Shown here: one piece after another, positions 15,276-23,655 of the stretch
How the letters are laid out: each line of letters starts with the position of its first letter
How positions within the stretch are numbered: position 1 is the stretch's first letter
Source of the DNA: a virus
Length of the DNA stretch: 37,881 bases
Direction: 5' to 3' (one strand)
IMG/VR virus record: IMGVR_UViG_3300050821_012732
Coordinates: 1-37,881 of that record
The notes under the pieces: generated by a model
What the model was told of the DNA's origin: nothing
Databases searched by the model: none
What the model saw: the letters and a program-made list of their open reading frames with translations, nothing else
Translations under genes and position numbers: made by a program

Positions 15276-15920
15276 ATGGAAACTTCGTACACGCTAGGGA
15301 AACTTGTACACAAACATCTCCTGAAACTTGGCATCGAGACGCCGTACGTAGGCTCCACTGGCGACGCTGGAATCCGGGAGATTGAGAAAGGCTTCCTGCA
15401 CATCCTAGGCCACCTTGGGATGGATCTCAACGATGACAGTCTACGGGATACGCCTAAGCGCATCACACAGATGTATACGCGGGAGATCTTCTACGGCCTC
15501 GACTATGTACACTTCCCGACAATGTCATCTATCGACAACGGGCTTAAGTACGACGAGATGATTCTGTGTAAATGCTCGGTAGTATCCTTGTGCGAGCACC
15601 ACTTCGTCCCCTTTATAGGAACTTGCCACGTTGCTTACATCCCAGCGTCTAAGGTTGTGGGGCTGAGCAAGCTCAATAGGGTCGTGGACTTCTTTTCGCG
15701 TCGCCCCCAAATCCAGGAGAGACTCACCCTACAAATACACGCGGCTCTCGCTTTCTGCCTAGAGACCGAAGACGTTGCCACGGTGATGTCATGCGAACAC
15801 ATGTGTGTGAAGCTCAGAGGCATTAAGGACCAAAACTCGCGCACTACCACTTCCAAGCTCTCGGGGCGCTTCATGTCAGTCCCCGCCCTTAGGGCAGAAT
15901 TCCTAGCCCTCACCAAATAG
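15276..15920 (+). CDS. folE: FolE, GTP cyclohydrolase I
   Basis: 214 residues from ATG 15276. It converts GTP to dihydroneopterin triphosphate, the first step of both folate and 7-deazaguanine synthesis. The zinc site is C106, H109 and C177 (SLCEHHF and HMC); VVGLSKLNRVV and the RG-containing C-terminal block are intact, with the usual Ser/Thr-rich Ts..G end. It is separated from queC-D-E by 7.7 kb and lies in the second operon, so flux into preQ0 may be set by promoter P2. No folate gene accompanies it, which argues for the modified-base pathway. Confidence 0.94.
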   Translation: METSYTLGKLVHKHLLKLGIETPYVGSTGDAGIREIEKGFLHILGHLGMDLNDDSLRDTPKRITQMYTREIFYGLDYVHFPTMSSIDNGLKYDEMILCKCSVVSLCEHHFVPFIGTCHVAYIPASKVVGLSKLNRVVDFFSRRPQIQERLTLQIHAALAFCLETEDVATVMSCEHMCVKLRGIKDQNSRTTTSKLSGRFMSVPALRAEFLALTK

Positions 15921-15935
15921 CAGTAGGAGGTGAGA

Positions 15936-16010
15936 CGGGGGAGAACCGGAGGCATAAGCCCTCCCCCGCACACCCAAGAGCCAGCAAGCCTGCGGGAGCT
16001 CACTTGCTGG
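15936..16010. terminator. two stem-loops between convergent operons
   Basis: CGGGGGAG (15936-15943) pairs with CTCCCCCG (15961-15968), and CCAGCAAG (15981-15988) pairs with CTTGCTGG (16003-16010); both stems are perfect 8-bp repeats. They lie between the ends of folE and the last minus-strand gene, where transcripts from both sides must stop. Neither is followed by a clear T tract, so termination may be inefficient or the hairpins may protect RNA ends. Confidence 0.5.
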
Positions 16011-16449
16011 TCTTAAGCCACCGAGCTACGTTGCCAGTTCCAATGTTCACCATATGAACTAGGAAGAAGGAACTTATGATCGCCCACTCATAGGTAGGAT
16101 AGGGTGCTGGTGGATTAGGGATGCCAATCACAGGATGACCGAAGAAGACCTTAGCCGCCAAGATGGTGTCTACGAACACGAGGGCGAAATGAATAGAAAC
16201 CGGGATACCGACAAGCTTAGTGATCAGCTGATAGGTAGGCGTCCCGTAAAGGGATACCTTCTGAGCATCGATGGCTACCTCACTGGCCGCAACTACTTGC
16301 AGGTTCGCTTGGTCAGCCGACGCTGCTGCGGCGAACCCGGCCTCCTGAGAAGTTGCGACTGTTGCTTTGTACGAGAGCCACTGCGTAAAAAAGCTCTGTA
16401 GCACACCGCCGAAGAGCCAGTTGACGAGCGGCATCACAAGAGCTAGCAT
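16000..16449 (-). CDS. holin-like membrane protein
   Basis: 149 residues; ATG with AAGGGAG at good spacing. Hydrophobic segments are near residues 3-20, 80-104 (VGIPVSIHFALVFVDTI) and 118-138, giving two or three membrane spans, with an Ala/Gln-rich helix between the first two. Size, spans and location next to a lysozyme gene fit a three-span holin such as the GTA_holin_3TM group. This is the last gene of the late operon. Assignment is from topology and context; no family signature is certain. Confidence 0.6.
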   Translation of the reverse strand: MLALVMPLVNWLFGGVLQSFFTQWLSYKATVATSQEAGFAAAASADQANLQVVAASEVAIDAQKVSLYGTPTYQLITKLVGIPVSIHFALVFVDTILAAKVFFGHPVIGIPNPPAPYPTYEWAIISSFFLVHMVNIGTGNVARWLKTSK

Positions 16450-16453
16450 CTGC

Positions 16454-16900
16454 TTAACTCCCTTGCGGCGATGTTTGCGCGGCTTTTAGTTTGCCATATA
16501 GATGGAGGAAAGCCACAAGGAACATTAGACCCGAGGTAATCCTTATAGCGATAGTTGGCGTTAACAAAGACGCCCAGGGGATCTCGGTCTGTAGCGTATT
16601 GAGAATACTCGTGTCAGAGCTGAGAACTCCTAGGAGGCTCGTCAGAAACGCCACAATGACAGTCTTAGCTCCTTCCACCTTCTGCAGGGCCCTTTGCCAC
16701 CAGGGCTCTACGGGTGGCACTGGGGCGCCGCTGACAAGAGCATCTATGATAGCCGCTTTCGTCGTAGCGGTCGTAGGAACCCCCATAGTAGTATGGATCT
16801 TCGCCAACATAGGTCTGATAAACACGAAGTAGAAGATGACCCAGGAGACCAGAACGAAGAGTGGCCAGCCCAGCCACGTAAGCAGTACGGAGCTAGTCAT
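16454..16900 (-). CDS. second small membrane protein, holin or lysis accessory
   Basis: 148 residues. A strong N-terminal membrane segment at 8-30 (LGWPLFVLVSWVIFYFVFI), an amphipathic middle with Pro, and two more hydrophobic stretches near 78-96 and 115-136. The ATG overlaps the lysozyme stop as ATGA. Two adjacent small membrane proteins beside a lysozyme suggest a holin with antiholin or a second membrane component. Which is which cannot be settled from sequence. Confidence 0.6.
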   Translation of the reverse strand: MTSSVLLTWLGWPLFVLVSWVIFYFVFIRPMLAKIHTTMGVPTTATTKAAIIDALVSGAPVPPVEPWWQRALQKVEGAKTVIVAFLTSLLGVLSSDTSILNTLQTEIPWASLLTPTIAIRITSGLMFLVAFLHLYGKLKAAQTSPQGS

Positions 16901-17817
16901 TTTGTTTCCCCTTTAGGTGGGAATGCCGTCTGCTTCGGTTGGCTAGTTATCGTAGGAGTAGGAGCAGGAGGAAACGGAGTCGGGTTCGGCTCCATAGGGT
17001 TCGGAGTTGTCTCTGGTGGTCTCCCAGGCGGAATGATAGGTGGCGTTGGGAACACCGTAGGAGTCGGAGGCAGCCTCTGAGGAGGAGGGGGCGTAGAGGG
17101 TGCTGGTTCCACAGGCACAGCCATCCGCTTGTTCTGGTTCATCTCGTTCAGGATAACTGCTCCAATAGAACCCATTGCAATAACTGACAAAGCTCCTACC
17201 ACCCACCAAGGAGCGCCAGCAGTGTGGGCCGCAACCGCACCACCTGCTACCACAGCTGCAGTCGCGGTGCCAGTGTTCCTCGCTACGTTGGGAGGCATCA
17301 CTGGAGGCTTCGGCAGGACACCGTTAGGCTTCGCTGGCCCGGGGATGTTTGGCATGAGCAGCAATACTCTCGTCGAGTTAGCTGCCGCGATGCGGCCTTC
17401 GAGGTTCTCCGTCGACTTTGCGGGGCTTTCGTAGATGTCGCAAAAGTCGGCTGTCAACGTCTCGATGCTTTTCGCCGCCTCCTCGAGGTCAGCCCACAAG
17501 TTGGGATAGTCCCTCTTGCATGACATCACAGTATAAGCTGCTTGGGCTTCCAGTGTCTTCCAAGTACCAAAGTTTTCGGTACACCAGTCTTCCATATCTG
17601 TGAGGCGGCCCAAGCGCCATTGCATAGTGCCATCCGAGCCGTGATCCTTAGCTCCAGAAGTAATAGGCTGTACCTGATTCTCCTGTGTAGCGTTGCCCAC
17701 GATTGCGGATGCGCTAACAGCATGCAGCCCCGGAATCCCCAAACGCGGACATCCTGCGATCAGGAATTGAGCGTACTGCTTCTGCCTTATCTGTAGTGGT
17801 GTCATTGCCATAGCCAT
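16897..17817 (-). CDS. membrane-anchored phage lysozyme with Pro-rich tail
   Basis: 306 residues from the ATG at 17817, chosen for the GGAGG 11 bases upstream; in-frame starts up to 17886 exist. Residues 1-130 match the phage tail lysozyme type: a probable catalytic E46 in NATQEN, then DHGSDGTMQWRLGR. After an Ala/Pro linker a membrane segment lies near 200-222 (WWVVGALSVIAMGSIGAVIL), followed by about 80 residues that are one third Pro. This is an unusual order for an endolysin. The neighbours are holin-like, so it probably acts in lysis, though a virion-borne role is possible. Confidence 0.75.
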   Translation of the reverse strand: MAMAMTPLQIRQKQYAQFLIAGCPRLGIPGLHAVSASAIVGNATQENQVQPITSGAKDHGSDGTMQWRLGRLTDMEDWCTENFGTWKTLEAQAAYTVMSCKRDYPNLWADLEEAAKSIETLTADFCDIYESPAKSTENLEGRIAAANSTRVLLLMPNIPGPAKPNGVLPKPPVMPPNVARNTGTATAAVVAGGAVAAHTAGAPWWVVGALSVIAMGSIGAVILNEMNQNKRMAVPVEPAPSTPPPPQRLPPTPTVFPTPPIIPPGRPPETTPNPMEPNPTPFPPAPTPTITSQPKQTAFPPKGETK

Positions 17818-17932
17818 AGTTTTCACTGCCTCCATGTAGATGCGAGGTGCGACTAACTCTAGGTCTTCGATCACCACTGACCGCACCAGTCACTAGCTCT
17901 CGTTGCAGGCCATCCGAATCCAGGCGGGAGTG

Positions 17933-18025
17933 CTACGCGTTGTTGTCCGCCTCCGCTATCGAGAGCGGACTGCCTTTGCCCGCTCCAAGCGTTGTGTTGT
18001 TGCGAAAGACAAGACCCCAAGTCAT
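17933..18025 (-). CDS. 30-codon reading frame, likely truncated fibre-type gene
   Basis: An ATG at 18025 with an excellent AAGGA five bases upstream opens a 30-residue frame that ends in TAG at 17933-17935. Its sequence (TWGLVFRNN and GSPLSIAEADNN) resembles the N-terminal start of phage fibre and appendage proteins, where an (L/T)xxEaDxN motif is normally followed by a long protein. Here it stops at once. It is either a genuine small protein or the remnant of a lost fibre gene. The rest of this 217-base gap holds nothing else recognisable. Confidence 0.5.
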   Translation of the reverse strand: MTWGLVFRNNTTLGAGKGSPLSIAEADNNA

Positions 18026-18034
18026 CTTTTTCCT

Positions 18035-20305
18035 TTATGGCGTCGGTAGGATCGGGAAAGTGTACCCACTTCCGGCGATTGATTGTGGTGTCATTGTGAA
18101 GCTATTGACTCCGCCAAATTGATTTTGGCCTGGATCGAAACCCCAAGTTGTGTAGAGATAGACCGTTGAATAGGTGAATGTCTGATCACCGTAAAATCCA
18201 GCAGGAAAGGAGAATTGGTCAGTGTACTCATAGTTCGGCGGGCTGGGAAAGACAGCCGTCACCGTGCCGGGAGGGCTTCCAGACACACTATAGCCATTGA
18301 GCGCCGCGCCCTCATTGGCTTGCGCTTCCCATACTCCCCATGTTGTTGTCGTCAAGGTGTAGTCGGTAAATCCTGTCCCTTCATAATCGACTCCAACGGC
18401 GACATTGCCGGGACTGGGGGGACCGTCGTGCGCAATGAAACCGCCGTCTGCCGGACCAAGCGAATCGGTATCAGGCCAACCAGGTTTAGGAGCAAAAGGC
18501 CACGGCACAATATGGACAGTGGGTGGGTCCTGTGTGACTATGTAAAAATCTGTATAACTAGGCGCTCCGGGGCTGATTATCGCTGGCGGTATTGAATTGT
18601 TCGTGTAGTCAGCCTGAAACTGCTTCGTCCAATTAACTCCGTCCGGTGATGTGTAGATTTGCAGCGGATCAGCGATTAGAACTATGGTACTTTCCAGGGT
18701 AGGTTCCCCTCCGGGGGTGGCGGCGGGACCCCACCATTGGAATGAGTACGCCGAAGCTGTGCAGGCAGTAAACACGAATAATCCGGTCTGACCTGGGACG
18801 GATGGCCCGAAACCCGGCACAAAAGTCAACAGCGCGTCGTTGAAGTTGAAATAAGGCGATGGCGTCCCTCCTCCCGGTTGGCTGGTGCTGGAATTGGGCG
18901 TGATCGACGGGATGTCACCAATGGTGCTAAGCATTGTCCAAGTTTCGTTGTCCTGACTCACGCCCACCCGCCATTCCGGACTATTGCTGTCGGAAAGAAC
19001 AGCGACGATCAATCCGTTTCCCGCCGCGATCTTTCCCTGATCAACGACCCACCCAGAAGGGAGGTTGATCGAAACTGGGTTATTGCCGTTGGCGTCGGTC
19101 AGAATGAAAGGGTTACCACCGCCAACAGCAAGGTACAGGTCATTCCACTTGAAGACTGGGAACTGAAACCCATCCTGCAAGGCGTCGGGTGGAACATCGG
19201 TCAGGTCCCATGTGTGTCCCCCGTCAATCGTCCACGGGCCACCGCCGTCATCAACAGGAGCGCCGTAGGGGCCGCCGTAGGCGTTCAAAAACCCGGTGTT
19301 CACCCAGTACTCTGGACCGGGGGACGAGTATTCAACGGTGAAGTTCTCAGCAAGCTGCCAACCGCCCGTGAACTTGGGAGTAGGCGACTTATACAAGTTA
19401 ACGGTAGTGTCGTTACTGTCGTCGCTTATTATGTATTCGGCTATTACCCAGAAGTTTTTATGAAGTAGATCACAAGTCACACCGCCTTGCCCCCATCTCC
19501 AAAGAGGATAGCCATAGTTTGCATCAAACGCTGCATCGAACCATCCTGGCAGATCAAATTCCTGCCAGTTCGTCGGATCGCTGGCGTAGAAAACCTGACC
19601 AGCGTGGGAAGTGATCACGCACGCGCCGGGAATCCCCCACTTCACGTCTACAGGGTTCTGGTAGTAATCGAAGCGCCAGGGAGGGTTAATCGTCGTCCCG
19701 TTCGAATCGGTATCGAGGTCGGTCGGGTTCGACATATCGTCGTCACGATTGACCAGACTAAACTGTGTCTCTTGGCCGTAGCTTTTCGGATCAACGAAGT
19801 CGATCTTGTCTATACGTTGCATCATTATCCAAGGAGGGTTGATCCCAGGGATTGGTGTAGGATCAGTCTTCTGTGTTGGATCCGAGCCGTTAAGGGTCGG
19901 ATCTCCTCCATTAGCATCTAAATCATAGACCTGGAAGTAATGGACTTTGTAATGCTTAGGTATATCTAGACCACCAGGGCCATCCGAATTCGGAGCGTTC
20001 CCTGTCAGTAAGGGTCTGGACTCTTGACCGTACGACTTGGGATCGATAGTAGAGAACTGATCGATCCGTTCCACCGATAGCTTCGATGTGCCATCGGAGC
20101 CCACAATGTTCACTACGTGGACCTTACGGCTCGTGTTCTTGTTGGTATTAACGAGGGTGTGCTGACTCTCTTGGCCATACGATTTCGGATCGAGGAACCT
20201 AATTCCATCGACCAGCTTAATGCTGACCCCTGAAGAGGGGTCGCTAGGATCCGTAACCTTGATCATATGTGTCTTGCGATCCGATCCCGGATCTTCGTCA
20301 GCCAT
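18035..20305 (-). CDS. fibre or adhesin with DPKSYGQE repeats and sialidase-like repeats
   Basis: 756 residues, AGGTGA before the ATG. The first 190 residues hold three copies of a module ending in DPKSYGQE(S/T) at about residues 34, 90 and 170, each after a strand-rich stretch such as KVHVVNIV. From about 210 onward the sequence is rich in Gly, Asn, Trp and Tyr, with phrases like YTSPDGVNWTK and SQDNETWTML that look like BNR/sialidase-type propeller blades. A receptor-binding or glycan-binding appendage is the likely role, with the repeats as the attachment part. No catalytic residues of a true sialidase could be confirmed. Confidence 0.65.
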   Translation of the reverse strand: MADEDPGSDRKTHMIKVTDPSDPSSGVSIKLVDGIRFLDPKSYGQESQHTLVNTNKNTSRKVHVVNIVGSDGTSKLSVERIDQFSTIDPKSYGQESRPLLTGNAPNSDGPGGLDIPKHYKVHYFQVYDLDANGGDPTLNGSDPTQKTDPTPIPGINPPWIMMQRIDKIDFVDPKSYGQETQFSLVNRDDDMSNPTDLDTDSNGTTINPPWRFDYYQNPVDVKWGIPGACVITSHAGQVFYASDPTNWQEFDLPGWFDAAFDANYGYPLWRWGQGGVTCDLLHKNFWVIAEYIISDDSNDTTVNLYKSPTPKFTGGWQLAENFTVEYSSPGPEYWVNTGFLNAYGGPYGAPVDDGGGPWTIDGGHTWDLTDVPPDALQDGFQFPVFKWNDLYLAVGGGNPFILTDANGNNPVSINLPSGWVVDQGKIAAGNGLIVAVLSDSNSPEWRVGVSQDNETWTMLSTIGDIPSITPNSSTSQPGGGTPSPYFNFNDALLTFVPGFGPSVPGQTGLFVFTACTASAYSFQWWGPAATPGGEPTLESTIVLIADPLQIYTSPDGVNWTKQFQADYTNNSIPPAIISPGAPSYTDFYIVTQDPPTVHIVPWPFAPKPGWPDTDSLGPADGGFIAHDGPPSPGNVAVGVDYEGTGFTDYTLTTTTWGVWEAQANEGAALNGYSVSGSPPGTVTAVFPSPPNYEYTDQFSFPAGFYGDQTFTYSTVYLYTTWGFDPGQNQFGGVNSFTMTPQSIAGSGYTFPILPTP

Positions 20306-20321
20306 GATTCACCTTACCTCA

Positions 20322-20609
20322 CTAACCCGTAAACGAGCCGGAGCCGTTGTCGTACTGCCCAGGCGACTGCCCAGGCGACCCTTCGTAGTCTGGAACGTCT
20401 GCGTTGGGATCCTGCTGCTCCGCAGGGTACTTGATAGTGTAGAGCGTATACTCGTAGGAGTAGGAGCCCTTGAAGACTCTTCCTTGTCCCTTTGTGCCCA
20501 CCCAAAGCCGAACTGGAGGCACGATCTGCGGTAAGTCCTCTGTCCCCTGCTTAGGGGGAGCCACCTCAGGTAGCTGGAAGGGTCTAACTAACTCTTCAAA
20601 GGTTGGCAT
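20322..20609 (-). CDS. small tail-associated hypothetical protein
   Basis: 95 residues, AGGG seven bases before the ATG. The N-terminus is Pro-rich, the middle is a short beta stretch with aromatic residues (YSYEYTLYTIKY), and the end is low-complexity Gly/Ser/Gln. It lies between the hub gene and the fibre gene, so a minor tail or linker role is likely. No family is recognised. Confidence 0.6.
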   Translation of the reverse strand: MPTFEELVRPFQLPEVAPPKQGTEDLPQIVPPVRLWVGTKGQGRVFKGSYSYEYTLYTIKYPAEQQDPNADVPDYEGSPGQSPGQYDNGSGSFTG

Positions 20610-20619
20610 AGAATTCCCT

Positions 20620-23600
20620 TTACGCCGTTGATGGTGCTGCGAGGTTGATTTGCATATCGATCTTGAGGCTAGTCACTATGATGTCGAGCTCGATGGCAAA
20701 GGGCCCATTGTCCACCGGATTGAGTACCAACTCGTACCACGTTGGAGTCGAGGCTAGAGCTTGAGCCCAAGCTTCAGCTTGCTGCTCAAACTGTATCGCT
20801 GGTGACTCGGTCTCGTAGTAGGCCGTATTGTAGTTCATCCCCGAGTAGAGATCTGCATTGAACTGTTGCTGATTCACAACTGCCTGGACTGCTAACAGCA
20901 GCGCTTCGGTCTGTGCTGGTGAAGAGGTTTGTAGCGTCTCCGAGATCACAGCGGTCGTCTTCGTGAGGGGAAACACGAGTCCGTCGTCTACTGTGAAGCT
21001 CGCAGGCGGTGTATAGCCGACAGCACCGCTCCCTACGGGAGTGTACCCTCCAGGAATGACTCCACCATTGCCAGGCGCCGAAGCTATCTGGATCTCGCAC
21101 ATCGGAGGACTTTCCTCCTTCTGCCGGAGATGATACTCCACGATCTTACCTAGTGCAACTCCTCCTGGTAGGCGACCATCCGATATTTGTGCGGACATCC
21201 TACACGAGATCCCCGAGCTGGCAGCTGCGGCAAACGGAACTTCGAAGGTTGTCCTAGCGCAACGAGACCTAAAGTCCAGCATTGCCTCCCCTTTAAGAAT
21301 AAGGTACTGCAAGGATAGATTGCCTCGACTGGTCGAGAAGTATTCCCGAGAGAGTAGATCCCCTATGATGGGTGGGTTCATCAGCATAGCGTACAGTAGC
21401 CGCCCCGTGGGATCCGTATCGAACAGTGTAAAGGTCGGAGCCGAAGTATGCCCCACAATCACCTTCATAATAAGTCCCGTGTAAGGAGACGGAGGTATAA
21501 ACATGTCCGAAGGTGCATACACAGTCCCAGGAGTCCATAGACCTCGGAAGCTCGGAATCGCTTGATACATCGGCTTGCCGGAGAACGGATTCACTCTGAG
21601 ATCATAGATCACGTTACCATTAGCATCTAAGTAATCGGGGTTGAACGAGCCTTGGGAGGTATGGGAAAGAAGAACTGCATACACCCAACCACTAGCGAAA
21701 GAGACTGGGGGGAGACTCTGGCCCGGCGGTAAATCGGACGGGAGCCCCTGGAATGAGTACTTGAGCGCATTCGCCACATCCTGGTTAACAAGATCCGACG
21801 GCGATACCCAAACATTCTCACCTGCTGCATACTGCGTATCGGGCTGCCAAAGCGTCGCGGTAGTAGAGATGTCGAACTGAGATAGAGATACGTGGTTACG
21901 AGTAGCTTGGTACGTATACTGGTAGCCAGCGATCATCACCGTGAAGTAGTCGTAGATCGAGTACGTCGTATCGGGTGCCCATTCCCCTTGCCACTGACCG
22001 TAAGGCCCCTCAAGCCCCACTTTGCCATTGATCTCGAGCAGCTCGGAGTCCTGGGCGAAGTTCGCAGCCTCACCACCTGGATCGGTAAACACTGGTTGTA
22101 GGTCTGCTACAAGGGTAAACCTAGCGTTCTCCGTACGATCCCGCTTCGCTTCCCACCGGAGCTGGAGCTGGGTCGCAAGTGACCATTGAGGAACCCAGAC
22201 GTCAGTGTAACGCGAGATCCCTTCAGGAGTATCTACGAAATTGACGTTGGTGGAAATCTGCGCCCATTGAACGAACGCAGTAGCGAGCTGTCGTTGATAA
22301 GGACCTCTAAAGTAGGGCTTAGTCCATTTCACAGACACCTTCATCGTGTCGCCAAAGTGATGCGTCTTAGAGGTGTTTTGCCAATCGTAGGACAGATCAA
22401 CCATATCCGTCTTAGCAGTGTTATAGTTATCGAAGACGGACGAGAACTCTACCGACCACCCGCCTCCAATGGACGTGAGTGGCTTCGGCCAATCGTTATA
22501 GATCGATTCCCCTGAGTAGGCCAGAATCGTCTGCGTCCCCATATCGACTACGCCGGTACCTCGCTGTTGCCACGTTACAGTCGAATTGCAGTATACACTC
22601 CTCGCCGGCGGCTTGTCGATCGTAAACCTCACCGAATAGTACAACCCCTGGTCAGCCGTAAAGACTAGAGTTCCGTCCTCCCCCACGAGGAAGTTGGATG
22701 TCGAGACTACCCCTGAGACCCTATCGATAGCCCATGCAACCGATAACGCCTCCAGAGACGTGTCGGGATCGAGGCGCTTCTCAGGAGAGATAAAAGCCGG
22801 ATCCCAGTTAGGAGGTCCAGCGTTCATAATTCCCAAAGCAATAGCTTGCTGCTGTGCGAGATAGTCCAAAGGTCTAGCCGTAAACTCAATCGTAGCACGT
22901 TCCGCAAAGATGTTGTTTGGCACAGCGATGAGACGACCCTTGAACAGTAGAACAATCTCTGTACCGTTATACCATGAGAAGTATGTCCAGTAGAGTCTCC
23001 CCGGATTGAGTAGACCAATCCTAGGGTTCTTAATCTCTACACTCAACAGAGCGAACTCACCCTCACGCTGGGACAAATCAAACGAGATGATCTCGACATC
23101 CTCTCTGTTATGTATGGTGGGCGAAAAAACCTCCGTGGGAGCGATCCAAGCAAAGAAGAACGGATAGTCATACAGCAGCGGGGCAGCAACACCTCCAGGC
23201 ACGAGGACTGCCGAAGGCGAATCACGAGCAGCTGCGGCCTCGACGACGGCTACTCCACCCCTATGCACAACTTGTGCAGAAGGATGGTCTGCAGCAGAAG
23301 CAGCCTCGTGCGCGATTGTAAGTGTCGAGCCAGTCGACTGCACAGACTGTGCATTCGCTGTCTCTACAACCCCAACGTGAAAAGAGGCTGCGAGGGCTTG
23401 TACAGAAACTGCAGTAGCGGCCTCAGTAATGGACACACCCCAACCGCCACGAGGGTGATCTACCGCAGTAGCAGCCTCAGTAGCACTCGCCCCCGTAACC
23501 CAGTTAGTCGAGGGACTGTCTACAGCAGTAGCGGCCTCAGTAACGCCAGCGTAGAAGTGTGCTTCCGCAGCAGGGTGATCCGCAGCGGAGGCCGCCTCAG

Positions 23601-23625
23601 CAATTGATACGTTGTAGACCGTCAT
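20620..23625 (-). CDS. large distal-tail/hub protein with N-terminal Ala-rich repeats
   Basis: 1001 residues. The first 145 residues comprise seven copies of an about 20-residue unit of the form EAAsAxDxPSA. After this comes a beta-rich body: DVEIISFDLSQREGEFALL and KGRLIAVPNN resemble the first domain of phage hub and tail-tip proteins, and later parts have Trp-rich motifs (WAPDTTYSIYDYF, WQPDTQYAAGENV, WTPGTVYAPSDMF) typical of carbohydrate-binding beta modules. Position two genes after the tape measure fits the distal tail or hub. The tetranucleotide repeat upstream replaces a normal ribosome site. Exact role is inferred from order. Confidence 0.72.
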   Translation of the reverse strand: MTVYNVSIAEAASAADHPAAEAHFYAGVTEAATAVDSPSTNWVTGASATEAATAVDHPRGGWGVSITEAATAVSVQALAASFHVGVVETANAQSVQSTGSTLTIAHEAASAADHPSAQVVHRGGVAVVEAAAARDSPSAVLVPGGVAAPLLYDYPFFFAWIAPTEVFSPTIHNREDVEIISFDLSQREGEFALLSVEIKNPRIGLLNPGRLYWTYFSWYNGTEIVLLFKGRLIAVPNNIFAERATIEFTARPLDYLAQQQAIALGIMNAGPPNWDPAFISPEKRLDPDTSLEALSVAWAIDRVSGVVSTSNFLVGEDGTLVFTADQGLYYSVRFTIDKPPARSVYCNSTVTWQQRGTGVVDMGTQTILAYSGESIYNDWPKPLTSIGGGWSVEFSSVFDNYNTAKTDMVDLSYDWQNTSKTHHFGDTMKVSVKWTKPYFRGPYQRQLATAFVQWAQISTNVNFVDTPEGISRYTDVWVPQWSLATQLQLRWEAKRDRTENARFTLVADLQPVFTDPGGEAANFAQDSELLEINGKVGLEGPYGQWQGEWAPDTTYSIYDYFTVMIAGYQYTYQATRNHVSLSQFDISTTATLWQPDTQYAAGENVWVSPSDLVNQDVANALKYSFQGLPSDLPPGQSLPPVSFASGWVYAVLLSHTSQGSFNPDYLDANGNVIYDLRVNPFSGKPMYQAIPSFRGLWTPGTVYAPSDMFIPPSPYTGLIMKVIVGHTSAPTFTLFDTDPTGRLLYAMLMNPPIIGDLLSREYFSTSRGNLSLQYLILKGEAMLDFRSRCARTTFEVPFAAAASSGISCRMSAQISDGRLPGGVALGKIVEYHLRQKEESPPMCEIQIASAPGNGGVIPGGYTPVGSGAVGYTPPASFTVDDGLVFPLTKTTAVISETLQTSSPAQTEALLLAVQAVVNQQQFNADLYSGMNYNTAYYETESPAIQFEQQAEAWAQALASTPTWYELVLNPVDNGPFAIELDIIVTSLKIDMQINLAAPSTA
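23170..23615 (-). repeat. Ala-rich 20-residue repeats, 7 copies, in hub protein
   Basis: The DNA coding residues 5-150 of the hub protein holds seven diverged copies of a unit encoding EAAsAxDxPSA plus about nine variable residues. On the plus strand this shows as recurring GCGGCCTCAGTAA-like words. The same unit is repeated about 14 times in the 33684-34808 gene. Confidence 0.85.
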
Positions 23626-23633
23626 AAGCTAAG

Positions 23634-23655
23634 TACCTACCTACCTACCTACCTA
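23634..23655 (-). repeat. TACC tetranucleotide repeat (5.5 units) at the hub gene ribosome site
   Basis: Five TACC units plus TA on the plus strand read as GGTA repeats on the coding strand. They begin in the stop codon of the upstream gene and end about eight bases before the hub ATG, so they supply the only AGG-like ribosome-binding bases. Length change here would shift ribosome-site spacing without altering protein. Confidence 0.9.

Noticed and set aside
23110-23607. Plus-strand frame opposite the hub repeats
   Set aside because: Arises from the antisense of the Ala-rich units; no start site or family.
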